From Vannielia litorea (GTDB lineage: Bacteria > Pseudomonadota > Alphaproteobacteria > Rhodobacterales > Rhodobacteraceae): a DNA stretch of 64,000 bases. The stretch spans positions 1,736,001-1,800,000 of the forward strand of contig NZ_FSRL01000001.1 of NCBI RefSeq assembly GCF_900142295.1. The letters are read 5' to 3'. The notes beneath the pieces were generated by a model. That model did not search any database. It was given only the letters and a program-made list of their open reading frames with translations, and had not been told where the DNA came from. A program made the translations under genes and the position numbers. Of the stretch, positions 9,634 through 19,206 are shown in pieces (within the stretch, counting starts at the first letter, position 1; each line of letters starts with the position of its first letter).

Positions 9634-10581
9634 TCAGCCCTGCCCGCCCATCGCCGCGATCAGCCGCCCCACCTCCGCGTCGGGCGCGCGGTGCCCCACC
9701 ACGGCCACCTCCAGCCCGGCATTGCGATAGATCCGGAACGCCCGCTCCATCGCCCCCAGGATCCACGCCTTGTCGTTGCCGAAGGCCCCGCCGCCCAGCA
9801 GCGTCAGGAAGACCGGCACCTGCAGCCGTGCCGCCAGCCCCAGCGTGATCTCATAGGCCTCCTCCAGCACCAGCCGGGCAAAGGGCGCCCAGGGGCCGGG
9901 CCGCCCGTAGGCCACCGGCAGCGCCGAGCAGTAAACCTGGTGCACGAGATGCCCGCCCCCCTCCAGCGTCACCTCCGTGTCACGCTGGAGCCCCACCTCC
10001 AGCAGGCCGCGATAGCTGTCCGTCCCCCCGGCCAGCCGCGCGCCCACCGCCTCGAGCCCGCCCGGATGCGGCAGCGCGTAGCCGTTGCGCATCTCCCACA
10101 GGGCGCCCCCGTCGTTCCCCAGCGCCCGTCCCAGCGGCGCCAGACAATCCATCTGGCGCGTGCACTGGCCCGCGACCCCGTCATGCTCGGCAAAGTAGTT
10201 CCGCCAGATCGTCCCGGCGGCGCAGGCGATGGCGCAGGCCGGGCCCTGGGTCGGGTCGCCCTCGTAGCGGGTGATGCCCATCGCGGGCGTCACATCGGGC
10301 GCGATCATCTCCAGCAGGTTGAACTGCGACGCCACCTGAAACAGCGCCCCCGGATGCGCAAGGTGCAACGCCCTCGCCTCCCCCACGACCTGGCCAAAGC
10401 GGGACGGCCCGCGCTCCGGCACCGGCCCCAGCGCCGCGCCGGTCACCCGCTCCAGCACTCCGGGCCGCATGACCCGGCCGTTCACCCGGCTGCGCAGCGC
10501 GCCCTTCTCAACCACCAGCTGGCGCCGCACCTCCTCCGGCCCCCGCTCCCTGAACCCCGTCAGCCGTTCAAAGAAGTCCAT
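9634..10581 (-). CDS. Uncharacterised protein with macro-domain-like C-terminus
   Basis: A 315-residue protein without a family I can name. The N-terminus begins MDFFERLTGFRERGPEEVRR. The C-terminal third contains FLTLLGGGAFGND followed by WILGAMERAF, resembling the phosphate-binding loop region of macro (ADP-ribose-binding) domains; this is a weak, local similarity. The middle has several Cys residues (GPACAIACAAGT, QCTRQMDCLAP). The ATG at 10581 lies just downstream of the trigger factor terminator. An ATG at 10611 would start inside that hairpin and is rejected. Confidence 0.7.
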   Translation of the reverse strand: MDFFERLTGFRERGPEEVRRQLVVEKGALRSRVNGRVMRPGVLERVTGAALGPVPERGPSRFGQVVGEARALHLAHPGALFQVASQFNLLEMIAPDVTPAMGITRYEGDPTQGPACAIACAAGTIWRNYFAEHDGVAGQCTRQMDCLAPLGRALGNDGGALWEMRNGYALPHPGGLEAVGARLAGGTDSYRGLLEVGLQRDTEVTLEGGGHLVHQVYCSALPVAYGRPGPWAPFARLVLEEAYEITLGLAARLQVPVFLTLLGGGAFGNDKAWILGAMERAFRIYRNAGLEVAVVGHRAPDAEVGRLIAAMGGQG

Positions 10582-10600
10582 CGCAGGTGCCCCCCAAAGC

Positions 10601-10626
10601 AAAAGGGCCACCCCATCGGGCGGCCC
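10601..10626 (-). terminator. Rho-independent terminator of tig
   Basis: On the minus strand, GGGCCGCCC, loop GATG, GGGTGGCCC, then TTTT: a 9-bp stem with one G-U pair, ending about 25 bp after the trigger factor stop codon. It separates tig from the next minus-strand gene. Confidence 0.85.
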
Positions 10627-10650
10627 TCTTCAAATCCATGCCAGCCGGCC

Positions 10651-11976
10651 TCACTCGTCTTCGAGCTTGTCCACGGCCTCTTTCAGCTCGTCCTTGCTGA
10701 CTTCCTTCTCGCTGACCTTGGCCAGCTCGAAGATGTAGTCCACGACCTTGTCCTCGAAGAGCGGCGCGCGCATCTGCTGCTGCATCTGGGCGTTGTTGCG
10801 GACGAACTCGAAGAACTCGCGCTCCTGCCCCGGATACTGGCGCGCCTGCGCCATGATCGCCTGGGTCATCTCGGCGTCGGACACCTCGATCTTGTTCTTC
10901 TGGCCCATCTCGGCCAGCAGCAGACCAAGACGCACGCGACGGGCGGCGAGCTTCTTGTGCTCCTCGGTCGTCTCGATCTCGGGGTGATCGTGGCCCTGCA
11001 CATCGGGGTTTTCCTCGTGCCACAGCTGATGCGCGATCTGCTTGGCCTCGGCATCGAGCAGGGTCGGCGGCAGGTCGAAATCCACCAGCTTGTCCAGCTC
11101 GTCGAGCAGGGTGCGCTTCATCACCGCGCGGGCGGCACCGGCATATTCGGCCTCGAGGCGCTCGCTCACCTGGCCCTTCAGCGCGTCGAGGCTCTCGGCG
11201 CCGAACTGCTTGGCCAGCTCGTCGTCGAGCTTGGCCTTGGCGGGCTTCTTCACGTCCTTGATGGTGCAGTCGAACACCGCCGCCTTTCCGGCGAGGTTCT
11301 TGGCCTGGTACTCCTCGGGGAAGCTCACCTCCACGGCCTTCTCGTCACCGGCCTTCACGCCGACGAGCTGCTCCTCGAACCCGGGGATGAACTGGCCCGA
11401 GCCGAGCACCAGCGGAAAGTCTTCCGCCGAGCCGCCGTCGAAGGCCTCGCCGTCGATCTTGCCGACAAAGTCCATCACCACCTGGTCGCCATCCTTGGCG
11501 GCACCCTTCTTGGTCTCGAAGGTCTTGGCCTGCTCGGCCAGCCCTTCCAGCGCCTCGGTGACCGCCGCGTCATCGGCCTTCACCACGAGCTTCTCGATCT
11601 TCACCTTGCCAAGGTCGACCTCGGGGATCTCGGGCAGCGCCTCGTAGGACATGGACACGACCACGTCGTCGCCTTCCTTCCAGTCCTCGTTGGTCATCTT
11701 CACCTCGGGCTGCAGCGCCGGACGGTCGCCGCTCTCCTCGAAGTGCTTGGCCATCGCGCCGTCGATCGCCTCCTGCATCGCCTCGCCCAGCAGGCGGGGG
11801 CCAAACTGCTTCTTGAGCAGGGCCAGCGGCACCTTGCCCTTGCGAAAGCCCTTCAGCTCCACGTTCGGCCGGGCCTCTTCGAGCTTGCCGGTCACCTTCT
11901 CTTCCAGCTCGCTGGCCGGAATGGTGATCTCGTAGCCCCGCTTCAGGCCGTCTTTCTGGGTCTCGGTGACCTGCAT
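10651..11976 (-). CDS. tig: Trigger factor, ribosome-associated chaperone/PPIase
   Basis: A 441-residue trigger factor. The N-terminal ribosome-binding domain carries the signature [12 protein letters not shown] (about residues 42-53), the middle FKBP-type PPIase domain includes [14 protein letters not shown], and the helical C-terminal chaperone arm ends in an acidic stretch ([10 protein letters not shown]). It binds the 50S exit tunnel and shields nascent chains. The ATG at 11976 has AAGGAAGCAGGA directly upstream; the reading frame extends 19 codons further but without a better site. It ends at its own terminator. Confidence 0.97.
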   Translation of the reverse strand: MQVTETQKDGLKRGYEITIPASELEEKVTGKLEEARPNVELKGFRKGKVPLALLKKQFGPRLLGEAMQEAIDGAMAKHFEESGDRPALQPEVKMTNEDWKEGDDVVVSMSYEALPEIPEVDLGKVKIEKLVVKADDAAVTEALEGLAEQAKTFETKKGAAKDGDQVVMDFVGKIDGEAFDGGSAEDFPLVLGSGQFIPGFEEQLVGVKAGDEKAVEVSFPEEYQAKNLAGKAAVFDCTIKDVKKPAKAKLDDELAKQFGAESLDALKGQVSERLEAEYAGAARAVMKRTLLDELDKLVDFDLPPTLLDAEAKQIAHQLWHEENPDVQGHDHPEIETTEEHKKLAARRVRLGLLLAEMGQKNKIEVSDAEMTQAIMAQARQYPGQEREFFEFVRNNAQMQQQMRAPLFEDKVVDYIFELAKVSEKEVSKDELKEAVDKLEDE

Positions 11977-12138
11977 TCCTGCTTCCTTCTTCGAATAAGC
12001 ACCGCAACCCCCTCGGGCTCGAGGGGGTGACAAATCAGGCGCGTTGTAGGTGGCCCGCGGCGTGGTTGCAAGGCGATTCCCTTGGCCGGGGGCGGGGCCT
12101 TGCCGGTCTCTTTCGTCCGGTCTGCCGGTGGCCCGTGG

Positions 12139-12984
12139 CTAATTCGCGCCCGGATCTTTCCGCAGCCGTGCATGGAGGATCAGCTCGGGTCGATACTCGA
12201 AATGCATCCCGTCGAAGTGGTGCCATTTCCCGCCCCAGATAAAGCCGAAACGCTCCATCTGCCGCACCAGCGCCTCGGGGTAGGTGTTGTCAAAGCGCCC
12301 GGCATCGCCCTCCTTGGCACCCGACCAGCGCCAATACCCGCCCAGCGCGGTGTTGAAGTCGACCGCGATGCCGAAACTATGCGCACTCAGCCGCCCGGTT
12401 CCGGCCACCACGCGCCAGTTGAAGCTGCCGCCAACCTCGTTGAAGAACCTGTCCATCTCCGGCCCCTCGGCCGCAATGGCATCCAGGGCGGCCTGAAGCT
12501 GCGGAGCCACGCAGTAACGCCCGCTTGCCGAAAATCGCGCGCTCCGGCCTGCGCCCCGATAGTCCGTGCGCAGCAGCTCGCCGGCCACCTCCTTCTCGCT
12601 CTGCCCGTAGAGCGCACGCATCAACCCCTCGTGCCTCGCCCGTCCCGGATCGTTCCACGGCGTCAGGCGCTGGTCGAGATCGAAGGCCAGCGGATAGGCG
12701 TCGCTGAACATCTCCGCAATCGACGGGTCCGCGAGGCGCTCGCGCGGGGGGCGGCCGGCGTCCTGCCCGAGCGGCAGCACGGTGCCACTCACCCGCACCG
12801 ATCCCTTCGCCTCGTCCACCTGCAGCCCCGGATAGGCCAGCTCCAGCGCAACGGCTATCGCAGGGCGCTCGCCGAATGCCGGCAAAGGCAGGGCCAGGAA
12901 ATCCCGAACCTCGCAAGCGGCAGCGGACACGCTCGGCAAGATCCCCAGGGCAAGGGACAGCGCAACAAGCCTCGATCTCAACAT
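12139..12984 (-). CDS. M15-family D-alanyl-D-alanine carboxypeptidase-like protein
   Basis: A 281-residue zinc peptidase of family M15. A signal peptide (LVALSLALGILPSVSAAAC) exports it to the periplasm. Zinc ligands are visible in SAHSFGIAVDF (His and Asp) and FDGMHFEYRPE (His). It should trim peptidoglycan stem peptides. Its start overlaps the stop of the caspase-like gene by 7 bp, so the two are translationally coupled. The C-terminus (ILHARLRKDPGAN) is complete. Confidence 0.88.
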   Translation of the reverse strand: MLRSRLVALSLALGILPSVSAAACEVRDFLALPLPAFGERPAIAVALELAYPGLQVDEAKGSVRVSGTVLPLGQDAGRPPRERLADPSIAEMFSDAYPLAFDLDQRLTPWNDPGRARHEGLMRALYGQSEKEVAGELLRTDYRGAGRSARFSASGRYCVAPQLQAALDAIAAEGPEMDRFFNEVGGSFNWRVVAGTGRLSAHSFGIAVDFNTALGGYWRWSGAKEGDAGRFDNTYPEALVRQMERFGFIWGGKWHHFDGMHFEYRPELILHARLRKDPGAN

Positions 12985-14318
12985 CCGTTGGCCTGCTCCG
13001 CCGCCTTGAGGCGGGCAACCTCGCGCTCCTCCGCCGCCGTCAGCACCGGAGAGCGCGTCGTGCAGCGGCTGGTGTCAAAAACCGACCGGGCACGCGCGGA
13101 GGAAAAGCAAAAGCCCCTGTTGTGGAAGATCAGGTTGCGCTCATACCACAGCCGCGTGCAGATATCGCCACTGGTCAGCGGGCTCGGCGGTGACGGCTCG
13201 GCAGCGGGCGCAGGCTCAGGCTCAGGCGCAGGCGCGGCTCTCGCGTTCTGGAGCACCGCGAGCCTGTCCTGTGCGGCGGCCACGAAGATCGGGCAGTCGG
13301 GATACTTGCCGATGAACGCCTGCAGCGCGGCAGAGCTCTCGGAGGAGTCGAGCACCTGCCAATCGGCGCGGGCGGCGGTGCAGGGGTCGCTCGGCGGGGC
13401 CACGGCCTGCGGCTGCACGGCCTCCTGCGGAACAATCGTCACCGGCTCAACGCTGTCCTCGACGCGGCTGCCGGGGTTGAAGCTGAAGTCGCCCGAAAGC
13501 TGGTCGTAGTAGGCCGGAAACTGATTGTGCTGCACGGTGCCGGCCAGCGCCCGCACATCGGTCCGCACCGCCCTCACCAGATCATGGATCGAAAGGCCCT
13601 GCTCGCGAAGCCGGGGCAGCAGGGCGCGGGTGAAGACCGAGTTCGGGTCGGGGTCGGAATTCGCCAGCCGGTCCAGCGCGGTCTGCCCGGAGCCTGCGGA
13701 GAACAGGATGAAAGACCCCTCGGGCGCGTCCATCCGGGCCAGGCCGCGCGATCCCCCCAGCGATCTCTGACCCTCGCCGGGGAACGGGTTGTTGCGACAG
13801 GCATCGAGGATCAGCAAGGTCACCCGCGCGCCCCGCTCCCGGAACGCCCCCAACACCCGGTCGGCCGCGATGCTCTCGCTGGTGACAAAGCTCTCGTCCC
13901 CCGGACGAGCCGCAGGCACGTCCGCCGGCAGCAGGTAATTCCGCCCGTTCACCTCGATGCCGTGGCCCGCGAAGTAGAAGACAACCTCGTCGCCGGGCCG
14001 GATCTGCGAGGCGACCTGCGAGATCGCCTGGTTGAGCGTGCGGCGATCGGCGTCGATGATGCGGGTCACCTCGAAGCCGATCCGCAGCAGAGTGTCCGAT
14101 ACGGACTTCGCATCGTTCACGGCTTTCTGGAGCGGGGTGACATTGTCGTAGGCGTCGATCCCGATCACCAGCGCCAGCCGCCCGCTGCTCGTGGCGGGCA
14201 GGATCACCGCAGAACGGTCCTGGGCCCGCAGATGCGAAGCCGTCGCGAGCAGCACCACGAGGATCGCCGCGAGGTGGGCCCAAGAGCCATGGCGGATCGT
14301 TTGACGAACGATACCCAT
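12978..14318 (-). CDS. Caspase-like (C14) protein with C-terminal YARHG-like domain, exported
   Basis: A 446-residue protein. The N-terminal signal or anchor HLAAILVVLLATASHLRAQ is followed by a caspase p20-like domain: LALVIGIDAYDNV, catalytic His in YFAGHGIEVNG, catalytic Cys in LILDACRNNPF. A Pro/Ala/Glu-rich linker follows (about residues 345-385). The last 60 residues (TRLWYERNLIFHNRGFCF) match the YARHG cell-wall-associated domain. ATG 14318 is chosen because it starts the signal peptide. Its coupling with an M15 peptidase suggests an envelope role. Metacaspase-type specificity for Arg/Lys is known in the family but untested here. Confidence 0.88.
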   Translation of the reverse strand: MGIVRQTIRHGSWAHLAAILVVLLATASHLRAQDRSAVILPATSSGRLALVIGIDAYDNVTPLQKAVNDAKSVSDTLLRIGFEVTRIIDADRRTLNQAISQVASQIRPGDEVVFYFAGHGIEVNGRNYLLPADVPAARPGDESFVTSESIAADRVLGAFRERGARVTLLILDACRNNPFPGEGQRSLGGSRGLARMDAPEGSFILFSAGSGQTALDRLANSDPDPNSVFTRALLPRLREQGLSIHDLVRAVRTDVRALAGTVQHNQFPAYYDQLSGDFSFNPGSRVEDSVEPVTIVPQEAVQPQAVAPPSDPCTAARADWQVLDSSESSAALQAFIGKYPDCPIFVAAAQDRLAVLQNARAAPAPEPEPAPAAEPSPPSPLTSGDICTRLWYERNLIFHNRGFCFSSARARSVFDTSRCTTRSPVLTAAEEREVARLKAAEQANGC

Positions 14319-14506
14319 GCGGTCTCCAGTCGATTGTCGTTTTGCACGCCCCCCGGCATGCAGGTCATCCTGCTCGAAACCCAGCATGGGAGAGGATGGA
14401 AGTCAAACACGCCGTGCTCTGACGGACATCCGATACGTCGGAAAAGCCGCCAACTCCGAACCGCGCCGCCGGACGGAGCAGGCGCAGCACCCGGTTGAAA
14501 TCACGG

Positions 14507-14588
14507 TGCGGGTGAAGGGACTCGAACCCCCACGCCTCGCGGCGCCAGAACCTAAATCTGGTGCGTCTACCAATTCCGCCACACCCGC
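14507..14588 (-). tRNA. tRNA-Leu (anticodon TAG)
   Basis: Acceptor arm GCGGGTG pairs with CACCCGC, the anticodon stem CCAGA/TCTGG encloses TTTAGGT (anticodon TAG), a long variable arm is present (CGCCGCGAGGCG, typical of Leu), and the T-loop is TTCGAGT. The full 3' CCA is not encoded. Confidence 0.95.
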
Positions 14589-14657
14589 TTTCCGTGCGAG
14601 CGGCTTCTATCAGCGCCCCCTGTGGCAGGAAAGCCGGAAAAACACGCCCCGCCGCCA

Positions 14658-14684
14658 AAAGGAGTAGCCTTTAAGGCTTCCTTT
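14658..14684. promoter_or_regulatory. Inverted repeat upstream of second Hint gene
   Basis: AAAGGA-GT-AGCCTT-T-AAGGCT-TCCTTT: two nested 6-bp arms on each side, centred about 60 bp before the Hint gene at 14731. It could be an operator or a hairpin in the 5' leader. No regulator can be named. Confidence 0.4.
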
Positions 14685-14730
14685 ACGGTAGCGTGAAAGA
14701 AAAACGAGGCAGTTTCATAGCGAGCACCCC

Positions 14731-15228
14731 ATGTCTGACATGACGATGGGAGACCTGCGCCGCGCCGCACAGGTGTTCACTCCCGATCTCGGGCCAGCCG
14801 GCATATCCGCCAGCGCCCGTATCCTCACCGCGCGTGGTGAGCGGCGCCTGGGCGATCTCGAGCCGGGCGAGCGGATCATCTCGCGCACCTCCGGCATGAT
14901 CCGGCTGGCCGGGCTGACCCGCTTTGACTGCGAGGCCTGCCCCATCGCGCTGGCGCCCCACGCCCTCGGCAACGGCAGACCTTCCGATCTCGTCCACGTC
15001 AGCCCCGCGCAAAAGCTCCTGCTGCGCGACTGGCGGGCCAAGCTGCTCTTCGGCAGCGCCGCCGCATTGGCCCCCGCCGCCGCCCTGGTGGACAATGGCT
15101 ACATCACCCGCACCCCCCGGCTGACGGGGATGGAGATGGTCACGCTCCACTTCGACGCGCCCCAGATCCTCTATATCGGCATGCTCGAATGCGCCTTCGA
15201 GCCCGACGAGGCCTCGCAGGCCGCGTGA
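14731..15228 (+). CDS. Short Hint-domain protein
   Basis: A 165-residue protein consisting almost wholly of a Hint-type fold: ILTARGERRLGDLEPGERI (residues 31-49), then HVSPAQKLLLRDWRAKLLF and the closing ILYIGMLECAFEPDE. The opening position that is Cys in self-splicing relatives is not Cys here (SASARILTARG), and the usual QH of the middle block reads AQ. It is therefore probably not autoproteolytic. It stands alone between tRNA-Leu and the NAD(P)HX repair gene. Its role is unknown. Confidence 0.8.
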   Translation: MSDMTMGDLRRAAQVFTPDLGPAGISASARILTARGERRLGDLEPGERIISRTSGMIRLAGLTRFDCEACPIALAPHALGNGRPSDLVHVSPAQKLLLRDWRAKLLFGSAAALAPAAALVDNGYITRTPRLTGMEMVTLHFDAPQILYIGMLECAFEPDEASQAA

Positions 15229-15250
15229 TCTGAGCGCCGATCCCCGCGCC

Positions 15251-15310
15251 GTCATCCTCGGGCCTGACCCGAGGACCTCCCGCCACGAGACCCCCGGGTC
15301 GAGCCAGAGG
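15251..15310. repeat. REP-like intergenic palindrome
   Basis: CCTCGGG-CCTGA-CCCGAGG (15256-15274) is followed by a degenerate second arm containing CCCGGGTCGAG. Hairpins of this GTCATCCTCGGG...CCCGAGG type recur in intergenic DNA of many Rhodobacterales. It lies between convergent genes and may also end transcription. Confidence 0.5.
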
Positions 15311-15345
15311 ATAAAACGTCGCCAACGCCCCCGCAGGCTGCGCAT

Positions 15346-16908
15346 TCAAGGCGCACCTTCCCCGGCCTCCAACCGTGCCAACACCCGCGGCATCATCTCT
15401 GGCAGATCCTCCGCAATCAGCCCCGGCCCGAATTCCCGCGCACATTCCACATGCAGCCAGGCCGCCGTCTCCGCCGCCTGCATCGGCGCAAACCCCCGCG
15501 CCATCAGCCCGGTGATAAACCCCGCCAGCACATCCCCCGCCCCCGCCGTCGCCAGCCAGGGCGCGGCCCGGTCGTAGACCGCCGCGTTCACCGAACACGC
15601 CCCGTCCGGCCCCGCGATCACCGTATCCGGCCCCTTGAACAGCACCACGCAGCCCGCCCGCGCCGCCGCCTCCCGCGCCGCATCCACCTTCGAATAGGCC
15701 GGCCCGCGCTCCGCAGGTGCCTCCAGCCTCGAAGCGATATCCGGGAACAGCCGCGCGAACTCCCCGCCATGCGGCGTCAGCACGCAGCCCTCGTGGAGCA
15801 TTTCAAACAGCGCCTCCGGCGCCTCCGCAAAACCCGTCAGCGCATCCGCATCGAGCACCGTCGCACGACCCGCGCCAAGAACCACCGGCACCATCTCCCG
15901 CGCCCGCTCGATCCCCAGCCCCGGCCCGAGGCACACCGCAGTGATCCGCCCGTCCTCCAGCACCCGCGCCAGCGCCGCGCCGTCCCCCACGGCCTGCAAC
16001 ATCACCGCATCCAGCCGCGCCGCGTTCTCCTGCAACGCCCCAGGGCTAGGCGCCACCGTCACTAGCCCCGCGCCAATCCGCAGCGCCCCCCGCGCCGCCA
16101 TCCGCGCCGCGCCGCCCTTTCCACCGCCTCCCGCAAGCACCAGCGCATGCCCGTGGGTGAACTTGTGCGCGTGCCGGCCGAACGGGTCGACCTTGGTCGC
16201 CACGGTCACCACAGGCCCGTCGATCCGCTGCACGATGCCCCTGTCCGCCGCCCCGGCCCGCAGTCCGATGTCCGCCACGGCAACACGGCCGCACACGAAG
16301 GGGCCGCGCCCCAGATAGTGCCCCAGCTTGGCGGCATGAAAGGTCACCGTCAGATCAGCCCAGAGCGCATCGCCCGCCAACGCACGTCCGCTGTCGCTGC
16401 ACAGCCCCGAGGGCAGGTCCACCGCAACAACGCGCGGGCATCCCGGCTCCTGGCGCAGGTCCCATTCCGGCAGCCGCGCGCCAAACCCCGCATCGCGCGA
16501 CAGCCCCCTAGTCAGGCCGGTTCCGAAGAGCGCATCCACGATCAGATCACAGGACCAGGGGTCGCACCCATCCTCCCAGGCCCGCACCTCCCCCAACTCC
16601 CCCCACCGCTCATGATTGACCCGCGCATCCGGCGGCAGCTTCTCCACGTCCCCGTAGAGAAACACCTCCACGTCCCAGCCCCACTCCCGCAGCAGCCGCG
16701 CCACCACGAACCCATCCCCCCCATTATTCCCCGGCCCGCACAGCACCACCGCGCGGAACGTCCCCGCCGCCAGCTCCGGCCATTCCTCGAACATCGCCCG
16801 CACCACGCCCCGTCCGGCGCGTTCCATCAGCTCCAGCCCGGTGACCTCGCCCGAGGCGATCGCATCCTGTTCGATGCCGCGCATTTGTGCAGATGTCAGA
16901 AGTTCCAT
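15346..16908 (-). CDS. nnrDE: Bifunctional NAD(P)HX epimerase/ADP-dependent dehydratase
   Basis: A 520-residue metabolite-repair enzyme that restores hydrated NADH and NADPH. Residues 1-215 are the YjeF N-terminal epimerase (VVLCGPGNNGGDGFVVARLL, then DLIVDALFGTGL). Residues 230-515 are the ribokinase-like dehydratase (LVLAGGGGKGGAARMAARGA, ALRIGAGLVTV, CLGPGLG, ATAGAGDVLAGFITGLM). Both active-site regions look intact. It is divergent from glnB with about 180 bp between the starts. Confidence 0.95.
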   Translation of the reverse strand: MELLTSAQMRGIEQDAIASGEVTGLELMERAGRGVVRAMFEEWPELAAGTFRAVVLCGPGNNGGDGFVVARLLREWGWDVEVFLYGDVEKLPPDARVNHERWGELGEVRAWEDGCDPWSCDLIVDALFGTGLTRGLSRDAGFGARLPEWDLRQEPGCPRVVAVDLPSGLCSDSGRALAGDALWADLTVTFHAAKLGHYLGRGPFVCGRVAVADIGLRAGAADRGIVQRIDGPVVTVATKVDPFGRHAHKFTHGHALVLAGGGGKGGAARMAARGALRIGAGLVTVAPSPGALQENAARLDAVMLQAVGDGAALARVLEDGRITAVCLGPGLGIERAREMVPVVLGAGRATVLDADALTGFAEAPEALFEMLHEGCVLTPHGGEFARLFPDIASRLEAPAERGPAYSKVDAAREAAARAGCVVLFKGPDTVIAGPDGACSVNAAVYDRAAPWLATAGAGDVLAGFITGLMARGFAPMQAAETAAWLHVECAREFGPGLIAEDLPEMMPRVLARLEAGEGAP

Positions 16909-17056
16909 GCGCCATCCGCCTCAAAAGTTTCCAAACCGCCCACGCGGCAATCGACTTGCATATTTTTTCATCACGCCCGAGAATTCCCCCGATACGCGCA
17001 CTCACGCAAGAACCGGCCCCGTTGCCGCCACTTGCTGAAAGTGTTCTCACCCCTAG

Positions 17057-17425
<369 letters not shown>

Positions 17426-17477
17426 GCGCCGCCGCCCTCGCCCGAGAAACTTTCAGCAAGGAGAAAGAGAAGTCATC

Positions 17478-18884
17478 ATGAGCAACAAGGACGTTCTCAA
17501 GACCATCAAGGACGACGACGTGGAGTACGTCGACATCCGCTTCACCGACCCGCGCGGCAGGCTCCAGCACGTCACGGTCATGTCCGACCAGGTCGACGAG
17601 GACTTCCTCGAAGACGGCTTCATGTTCGATGGCTCCTCCATCGCCGGCTGGAAGTCGATCGACAAGTCCGACATGAAACTCATGCCCGATGCCTCCTCGG
17701 CCTACATGGACCCGTTCTATGCCGAGAAGACCCTCTGCCTGCACTGCTCGGTGGTCGAGCCCGACACCGGCGAGGCCTACAACCGCGACCCGCGCGGCAC
17801 CGCCCAGCTGGCCGAGGCCTACCTCAAGTCGTCCGGCATCGGTGACACCTCCTACTTCGGCCCCGAGGCCGAGTTCTTCCTGTTCGACGATGTCCGCTAC
17901 TCGGTCGAGATGAACAAGGTGAGCTTCCAGGTGGATGCAGGCGACGCCGCCTGGAACACCGACACCGAGTTCGACATGGGCAACATGGGCCATCGTCCCG
18001 GCATCAAGGGCGGCTACTTCCCGGTCAACCCCACCGACGACGCCCAGGACCTGCGCTCCGAGATGCTCTCGACCATGAAGCGCATGGGCATGAAGGTCGA
18101 CAAGCACCACCACGAGGTGGCCTCGTGCCAGCACGAGCTCGGCCTGATCTTCGGCACGCTGACCAAGCAGGCCGACGAGCTCCAGAAGTACAAGTACGTC
18201 ATCCACAACGTGGCCAACGCCTACGGCAAGTCGGCCACCTTCATGCCCAAGCCCATCAAGGGCGACAACGGCACCGGCATGCACGTGAACATGTCGATCT
18301 GGAAAGACGGCAAGCCGCTCTTCGCCGGTGACAAATACGCCGACCTCTCCGACGAGGCGCTCTACTACATCGGCGGTATCCTGAAGCACGCCAAGGCGCT
18401 CAACGCCTTCACCAACCCCTCGACCAACAGCTACAAGCGGCTGATCCCCGGCTTCGAGGCTCCGGTTCTGCGGGCCTACTCGGCCAACAACCGTTCGGGC
18501 TGCATCCGGATCCCGTGGGCCGAAAGCCCGAAGGCCAAGCGCGTCGAGGCCCGCTTCCCGGATCCCTCGGCCAACCCCTACCTGTGCTTCTCGGCGCTGC
18601 TGATGGCCGGCCTCGACGGGATCAAGAACAAGATCCACCCCGGCGAAGCCATGGACAAGGACCTCTACGACCTGCCGCCCGAAGAGTTGGCCGGCATCCC
18701 CACCGTCTGCGCCTCCCTGCGCGAAGCCCTCACCGAGCTGGAAGCCGACATGGACTTCCTCACCGCCGGCGACGTCTTCACCAAGGACCAGATCGAGGGC
18801 TACATGGACCTCAAGTGGGAAGAGATCTACGCCTACGAGCACACCCCGCACCCGGTCGAGTACAAGATGTACTACAGCTGCTGA
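17478..18884 (+). CDS. glnA: Glutamine synthetase type I
   Basis: A 468-residue ammonia-assimilating enzyme (glutamate + NH3 + ATP to glutamine), a cytoplasmic dodecamer. Visible motifs are [16 protein letters not shown], the ATP-binding region [25 protein letters not shown], and the adenylylation loop [10 protein letters not shown] with its Tyr, so GlnE-type control is likely. ATG 17478 has GGAGAAAGAG upstream; a frame extension into glnB is not used. It is followed by a textbook terminator. Confidence 0.98.
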   Translation: MSNKDVLKTIKDDDVEYVDIRFTDPRGRLQHVTVMSDQVDEDFLEDGFMFDGSSIAGWKSIDKSDMKLMPDASSAYMDPFYAEKTLCLHCSVVEPDTGEAYNRDPRGTAQLAEAYLKSSGIGDTSYFGPEAEFFLFDDVRYSVEMNKVSFQVDAGDAAWNTDTEFDMGNMGHRPGIKGGYFPVNPTDDAQDLRSEMLSTMKRMGMKVDKHHHEVASCQHELGLIFGTLTKQADELQKYKYVIHNVANAYGKSATFMPKPIKGDNGTGMHVNMSIWKDGKPLFAGDKYADLSDEALYYIGGILKHAKALNAFTNPSTNSYKRLIPGFEAPVLRAYSANNRSGCIRIPWAESPKAKRVEARFPDPSANPYLCFSALLMAGLDGIKNKIHPGEAMDKDLYDLPPEELAGIPTVCASLREALTELEADMDFLTAGDVFTKDQIEGYMDLKWEEIYAYEHTPHPVEYKMYYSC

Positions 18885-18908
18885 TTTCACGCGGGACAGT
18901 GAAACAGG

Positions 18909-18934
18909 GGGGCGCTCTTCGGAGCGCCCCTTTT
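18909..18934 (+). terminator. Rho-independent terminator after glnA
   Basis: GGGGCGCTC, tetraloop TTCG, GAGCGCCCC, then TTTT: a perfect 9-bp stem with the stable UUCG loop, 25 bp after the glnA stop. Confidence 0.95.
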
Positions 18935-19206
18935 GCGTCGGGCGGGCAATCTGCCCCCTGCTGCACAACCCGGGTCGCCACCCTGACAGGCCGTCTCGAG
19001 GCGCGCCGTCGCGGCCCCCGCAACGCCCCCCTCTCCAACACGCCCGGCACCCGGCCCCGTTTCCCCTGCCCCCGGCCAGCGGGCGGGCGGGTGAGCGCGC
19101 GCCTCCGCCCCGCCGGGCCGCGCTGCCGCCCCAGCCGCGCCCTACTCTGGCCAGATTGCCCTGCCATCACGCGGCCAAGCAGTGCAAACCAAAAGAGGCA
19201 GCCGAC
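18935..19206. other. Intergenic, GC-rich, no gene seen
   Basis: This stretch after the glnA terminator is mostly C/G-rich (many CGGGCGG and CCGCCCC blocks) and holds no ORF with a credible start. It presumably contains the promoter of the gene at 19207. Confidence 0.6.

Noticed and set aside
9691..12030. A 779-codon plus-strand open frame opposite trigger factor and the unknown gene
   Set aside because: It is the GC-rich antisense shadow of two clear minus-strand genes and has no family motif.
12978..14387. Caspase-like gene starting at 14387
   Set aside because: The first 23 codons precede the signal peptide and have no ribosome binding site; ATG 14318 fits better.
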